Shown: piece after piece, positions 6,686-8,885 of the stretch
Position numbering within the stretch: position 1 is the first letter of the stretch
How the letters are laid out: each line of letters starts with the position of its first letter
NCBI GenBank assembly: GCA_903939555.1
Contig: CAJAHV010000170.1
Span: forward strand, 1-8,885
Source of the DNA: an uncultured Alphaproteobacteria bacterium
GTDB taxonomy: Bacteria > Pseudomonadota > Alphaproteobacteria > Sphingomonadales > Sphingomonadaceae
DNA length: 8,885 nt
Direction of reading: 5' to 3'
Made by a program: the position numbers and the translations under genes
Notes under the pieces: generated by a model
Seen by the model: the letters and a program-made list of their open reading frames with translations, nothing else
Databases searched by the model: none
What the model was told of the DNA's origin: nothing

Positions 6686-7806
6686 CCGCGCCCAGCCTTG
6701 TTGCCGAACCGGACACCGCCCCGCTGTCGCGCGCCGAGGGTGATCCCCTGCGCGATGTTGCCATCACCCGCGATGTCACCCAGGCGATGGCCAATGAAGA
6801 CACGGTGCTGTCGCCCCGTTTCTACACAACAGATTTCGACGCGATGGACCGGATTGATGTCACCCCGGTGCGGGCCGAATGGGATGCGCTGATCGCCGAA
6901 ATGACCGCCGATCCCAACAAGCGCCACTTCAAACGCACCCCGGAATTCGACGGCGTCATTGAAAACCTGCCGCCGGCGCTGCGGCTCGAATTCACGGATT
7001 TTCTGGTCTCGTCGATGACATCGGAATTTTCCGGCTGCATTCTTTATGCCGAAATCGCCAAGCGGGTGACCAATCCTGATGCCAAGGCGCTGTTCAGGCT
7101 GATGGCGCGCGATGAATCGCGCCATGCCGGCTTCATCAATGACAGTTTGAAGGATGCTGGCATCGGCATCGATCTCAGTTTCCTGACCAAGACCAAGAAA
7201 TACACCTATTTTCGCCCGAAATTCATTTACTACGCGACCTATCTGTCGGAAAAAATCGGGTACGCGCGCTACATCACCATCTTCCGCCATCTCGAGCGCC
7301 ATCCGGAAATGCGCTTCCATCCGATTTTCAAATGGTTCCAGGAATGGTGCAACGACGAATTTCGCCATGGTGAAGCTTTTGCGCTGCTGATGCGCGCCGA
7401 TCCCAAGTTGCTCAGTGGTTATAACAAGCTGTGGATACGCTTCTTCCTCGTCGCGGTTTACGCCACCATGTATGTGCGCGATCATAACCGCCCGGCGCTG
7501 TATGAAGCCTTTGGCATCGACCCGACCGAATATGGTTTCACGGTATTCAATATCACCACCGAAATCACCGGCCAGGTTTTCCCGCTGAAGCTGGATACCG
7601 ATGCACCCAAATTCCGCGCTCTTCTTGAAACGATGCGCGGCATTGCGGCTGGTATGGATGCGGCGCGCGCTGAAGGGGGCATTATCGGCGGCATCAAGCG
7701 GCTTGGCCTGTCGCTGGCGGCGGCTATTACCTTTGTGCGTCTTTATACCCAACCGACCCAATCGAGCGCCTTGCCCGCCAGCGTCCGCCTGCAGCCCGCC
7801 TGGTAG
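6682..7806 (+). CDS. acsF: Aerobic magnesium-protoporphyrin IX monomethyl ester (oxidative) cyclase, diiron subunit (AcsF)
   Basis: AcsF forms the isocyclic ring E of bacteriochlorophyll from Mg-protoporphyrin IX monomethyl ester using O2 and reducing power, giving protochlorophyllide-type product. The 374-residue product is of normal length. Ferritin-like diiron ligands are visible: Glu115 (TSEFSG), the first DEXRH at 144-148 (Glu145, His148), Glu190 in ATYLSEKIGY (185-194), and the second DEXRH at 225-229 (Glu226, His229). Family stretches LSPRFYTTDF (43-52), KKYTYFRPKFIYYATYLSEK (172-191) and WIRFFLVAVYATMYVRD (251-267) are intact. The first ~30 residues are a variable leader. The ATG overlaps the preceding small gene by ATGA, with GGAG at 6670-6673 as a well-placed ribosome site. 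No catalytic residue is missing. Its presence implies pigment synthesis in oxygen; whether the anaerobic cyclase BchE also exists cannot be seen here. Confidence 0.96.
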   Translation: MTAPSLVAEPDTAPLSRAEGDPLRDVAITRDVTQAMANEDTVLSPRFYTTDFDAMDRIDVTPVRAEWDALIAEMTADPNKRHFKRTPEFDGVIENLPPALRLEFTDFLVSSMTSEFSGCILYAEIAKRVTNPDAKALFRLMARDESRHAGFINDSLKDAGIGIDLSFLTKTKKYTYFRPKFIYYATYLSEKIGYARYITIFRHLERHPEMRFHPIFKWFQEWCNDEFRHGEAFALLMRADPKLLSGYNKLWIRFFLVAVYATMYVRDHNRPALYEAFGIDPTEYGFTVFNITTEITGQVFPLKLDTDAPKFRALLETMRGIAAGMDAARAEGGIIGGIKRLGLSLAAAITFVRLYTQPTQSSALPASVRLQPAW

Positions 7807-7813
7807 AGGCATC

Positions 7814-8608
7814 GTGTCGGCGTTGGCCTTGCCCCTGTTGTTCGCGACCGTGCTGTGGTTCGTTGCCACGGGCTTTGTGCTGTGGCTTGATCGTCTGCCC
7901 AGCCGGACCTGGCCGGCGAGCATCGTTGGCGCCACGGTGGCCAGTGGCTTTGCCATGGGCGGCATCATCACCAGCGCGCCGATGACCGGCAGCGCCGCCG
8001 CCTATGCCGCCTTTGCCTGTGCGTTGGTGCTGTGGGGCTGGCATGAACTGTCGTTCCTTATGGGCTTTGTGACGGGCCCGAACTGCGCGCCCTGTCCGCC
8101 CGGTGCGGCTGGCTGGCGGCGCTTCCGGCTCGCTGCCGCGACGCTCATCCATCACGAAGTGGCGATGTTCCTGACCGTGCTGGTGATTGGCGGCGCCACT
8201 TGGGGGCAGCCTAACCAGACCGCGACCCTCACCTTCACGCTGCTGTTCGTCATGCGGCTGTCAGCAAAGTTCAATATTTTTGCCGGTGTGCCCCACCTGT
8301 CGACCGAGATGATGCCCGATCACATGCGTTATCTTGCCAGTTATTTCCGTATCCGGCCGCCACGGCTGTTCTTTGCCGGCAGTGTCATGGCCATCGCGGC
8401 ATTGGCGGCTTGGCTGGGCAATGCCGCCTTGCAAGCGCAGGATGGGATCGCCACTTGCTATGCCTTGGCCTTTGCACTTGTGGTGCTCGCCTTCATCGAA
8501 CATGGCTTTTTGGTCGTCCCTTGGCAGGACAGCAGCCTGTTCCGCTGGGCGCTGCGGGATGCACAACGCCGGGTCCGTCCGGCAATTTCTGATAGCAACG
8601 GTGGCTGA
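7814..8608 (+). CDS. puhE: Putative photosynthetic complex assembly protein PuhE (polytopic membrane protein)
   Basis: PuhE is an inner-membrane protein found almost only in photosynthesis gene clusters. In Rhodobacter its loss disturbs bacteriochlorophyll and complex levels, but its activity is unknown. With GTG 7814 as start, 7 nt after the acsF stop, the product has 264 residues, close to the family. The frame continues upstream inside acsF to an ATG at 7601, but that part is an acsF shadow. GAGG (7806-7809) is only 4 nt from the GTG, so TTG 7823 is an alternative start. About seven hydrophobic segments alternate with loops. Charged or His motifs sit at the membrane borders: LWGWHELSFLMG (73-84), LIHHEVAMFL (111-120), KFNIFAGVPHLSTEMMPDH (152-170) and FIEHGFLVVPW (227-237). 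A loop holds GPNCAPCPPG (88-97). Direction and spacing place it in the same operon as acsF. Confidence 0.91.
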   Translation: MSALALPLLFATVLWFVATGFVLWLDRLPSRTWPASIVGATVASGFAMGGIITSAPMTGSAAAYAAFACALVLWGWHELSFLMGFVTGPNCAPCPPGAAGWRRFRLAAATLIHHEVAMFLTVLVIGGATWGQPNQTATLTFTLLFVMRLSAKFNIFAGVPHLSTEMMPDHMRYLASYFRIRPPRLFFAGSVMAIAALAAWLGNAALQAQDGIATCYALAFALVVLAFIEHGFLVVPWQDSSLFRWALRDAQRRVRPAISDSNGG

Positions 8609-8682
8609 TCGCTAATAACCAGAAAAGGAAATACGCTTGCAGCCCCGGAAACCAGAGGGCAATAAGCGTTGGGGAGACTCAA
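8609..8682 (+). promoter_or_regulatory. puhE-hemA intergenic gap, possible hemA leader
   Basis: This 74-nt gap is the only spacing above 14 nt in the window. It contains a 6-bp inverted pair, ACGCTT (8633-8638) and AAGCGT (8664-8669), around a 25-nt loop, which is a weak hairpin. There is no run of T after it, so it does not look like an intrinsic terminator. TTGCAG (8638-8643) and AATAAG (8661-8666) are 17 nt apart but match sigma-70 boxes poorly. No TGT-N12-ACA (PpsR/CrtJ) or FNR-type site is present. The gap may give hemA some separate control; this is an inference from spacing only. Confidence 0.3.
8671..8676 (+). promoter_or_regulatory. Shine-Dalgarno site of hemA
   Basis: GGGGAG lies 6 nt before the ATG at 8683 and supports independent, efficient initiation of hemA, unlike the overlap-coupled starts further upstream. 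Confidence 0.7.
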
Positions 8683-8885
8683 ATGGATTATGAAGCCCAT
8701 TTTCAGGCTGCGCTCGATGGCCTGAAGGAACGCGGAAATTACCGTGTGTTCGCCGAGTTGCAGCGTCGCAAGGGTGAATATCCGCGCGCGACGCGCCACC
8801 TTGAAAATGGCGAGAAGCAGGAAGTTACCGTCTGGTGCTCCAATGATTATCTCGGCATGGGGCAGCATCCCGCCGTGATCGAAGC
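8683..8885 (+). CDS. hemA: 5-aminolevulinate synthase (HemA), N-terminal part, cut by the window end
   Basis: HemA is the pyridoxal-phosphate enzyme of the Shemin pathway. It condenses glycine and succinyl-CoA into 5-aminolevulinate, the precursor of all tetrapyrroles, in the cytoplasm. Only the first 67 codons are present of a protein that is usually about 400 residues. They match the ALA synthase N-terminus: an amphipathic helix (MDYEAHFQAALDGLKERGNY), RVFAELQRRKGEYPRA (21-36), and the strongly conserved VTVWCSNDYLGMGQHPAV (48-65), part of the substrate- and cofactor-binding region shared by alpha-oxoamine synthases. The WCSNDYLGMGQHP wording separates it from related KBL or BioF enzymes. 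A hemA copy at the end of the puh block is common in phototrophic alphaproteobacteria and ties precursor supply to pigment genes. The genome may carry a second ALA synthase elsewhere. Confidence 0.95.
   Translation, partial: MDYEAHFQAALDGLKERGNYRVFAELQRRKGEYPRATRHLENGEKQEVTVWCSNDYLGMGQHPAVIE

Noticed and set aside
7601..7813. Upstream extension of the puhE frame to an ATG inside acsF
   Set aside because: The extra ~71 residues overlap the conserved acsF C-terminus and do not look like a membrane protein; PuhE-like sequence begins around GTG 7814.
6649..7971. Antisense open frame of 440 codons over acsF and the start of puhE
   Set aside because: It mirrors a well-supported diiron cyclase gene. 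Its product is rich in Arg, Gly, Gln and His with no recognisable domain, as expected for the reverse strand of high-GC coding DNA.
8633..8669. Inverted pair as a rho-independent terminator after puhE
   Set aside because: The stem is only 6 bp, the loop is 25 nt, and no T-tract follows.
1..8885. A new defence, mobile or secondary-metabolite system in the window
   Set aside because: All the coding space is filled by known photosynthesis-cluster families in the usual order. No integrase, transposase, direct-repeat array or foreign-looking segment was seen.

Overview
This window is a stretch of a photosynthesis gene cluster from a purple-type anoxygenic phototroph, almost certainly an alphaproteobacterium. 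The gene order is bchH (3' end) - bchL - bchM - lhaA - puhA - puhB - puhC - small ORF (candidate bciE) - acsF - puhE - hemA (5' end), all on the + strand. This is the classic alphaproteobacterial superoperon arrangement. High GC, strong third-position G/C use, and an O2-dependent cyclase gene (acsF) inside the puh block suggest an aerobic anoxygenic phototroph, possibly of the Sphingomonadales. The order-level guess is an inference from general gene layout and is weak. No species can be named from the sequence alone.

Layout. Positions 1-3066 carry bacteriochlorophyll enzymes: the Mg-chelatase large subunit (BchH, C-terminal ~480 residues only), the ATPase/iron-sulfur subunit of dark-operative protochlorophyllide reductase (BchL), and Mg-protoporphyrin IX O-methyltransferase (BchM). 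Positions 3063-6389 carry photosystem building genes: the LhaA transporter-like assembly factor, the reaction-centre H subunit (PuhA), and the assembly factors PuhB and PuhC. Positions 6389-7806 hold a 98-residue soluble protein, whose place directly before acsF fits the AcsF partner BciE, followed by the diiron cyclase AcsF. Positions 7814-8608 encode the membrane assembly protein PuhE. After a 74-nt gap, the largest in the window, hemA (5-aminolevulinate synthase) begins and runs off the end.

How the genes work together. HemA makes 5-aminolevulinate, the tetrapyrrole precursor. BchH inserts Mg into protoporphyrin IX (with BchI and BchD, encoded elsewhere), BchM methylates the product, AcsF (with the putative BciE) closes ring E using O2, and BchL (with BchN and BchB) reduces ring D. 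LhaA, PuhB, PuhC and PuhE help place the pigment and assemble the reaction centre and LH1 around the H subunit PuhA. Nine of the ten gene junctions have at most 14 nt between genes, and six overlap by 1-4 nt, so transcription and translation are probably strongly coupled.

No RNA genes, mobile elements, CRISPR arrays, large repeats or clear terminators were seen. I do not see an undescribed biological system. The points most worth a second look are the candidate BciE, the replacement of two proton-uptake histidines in PuhA, and the conserved-looking His/Glu motifs in the uncharacterised membrane protein PuhE.
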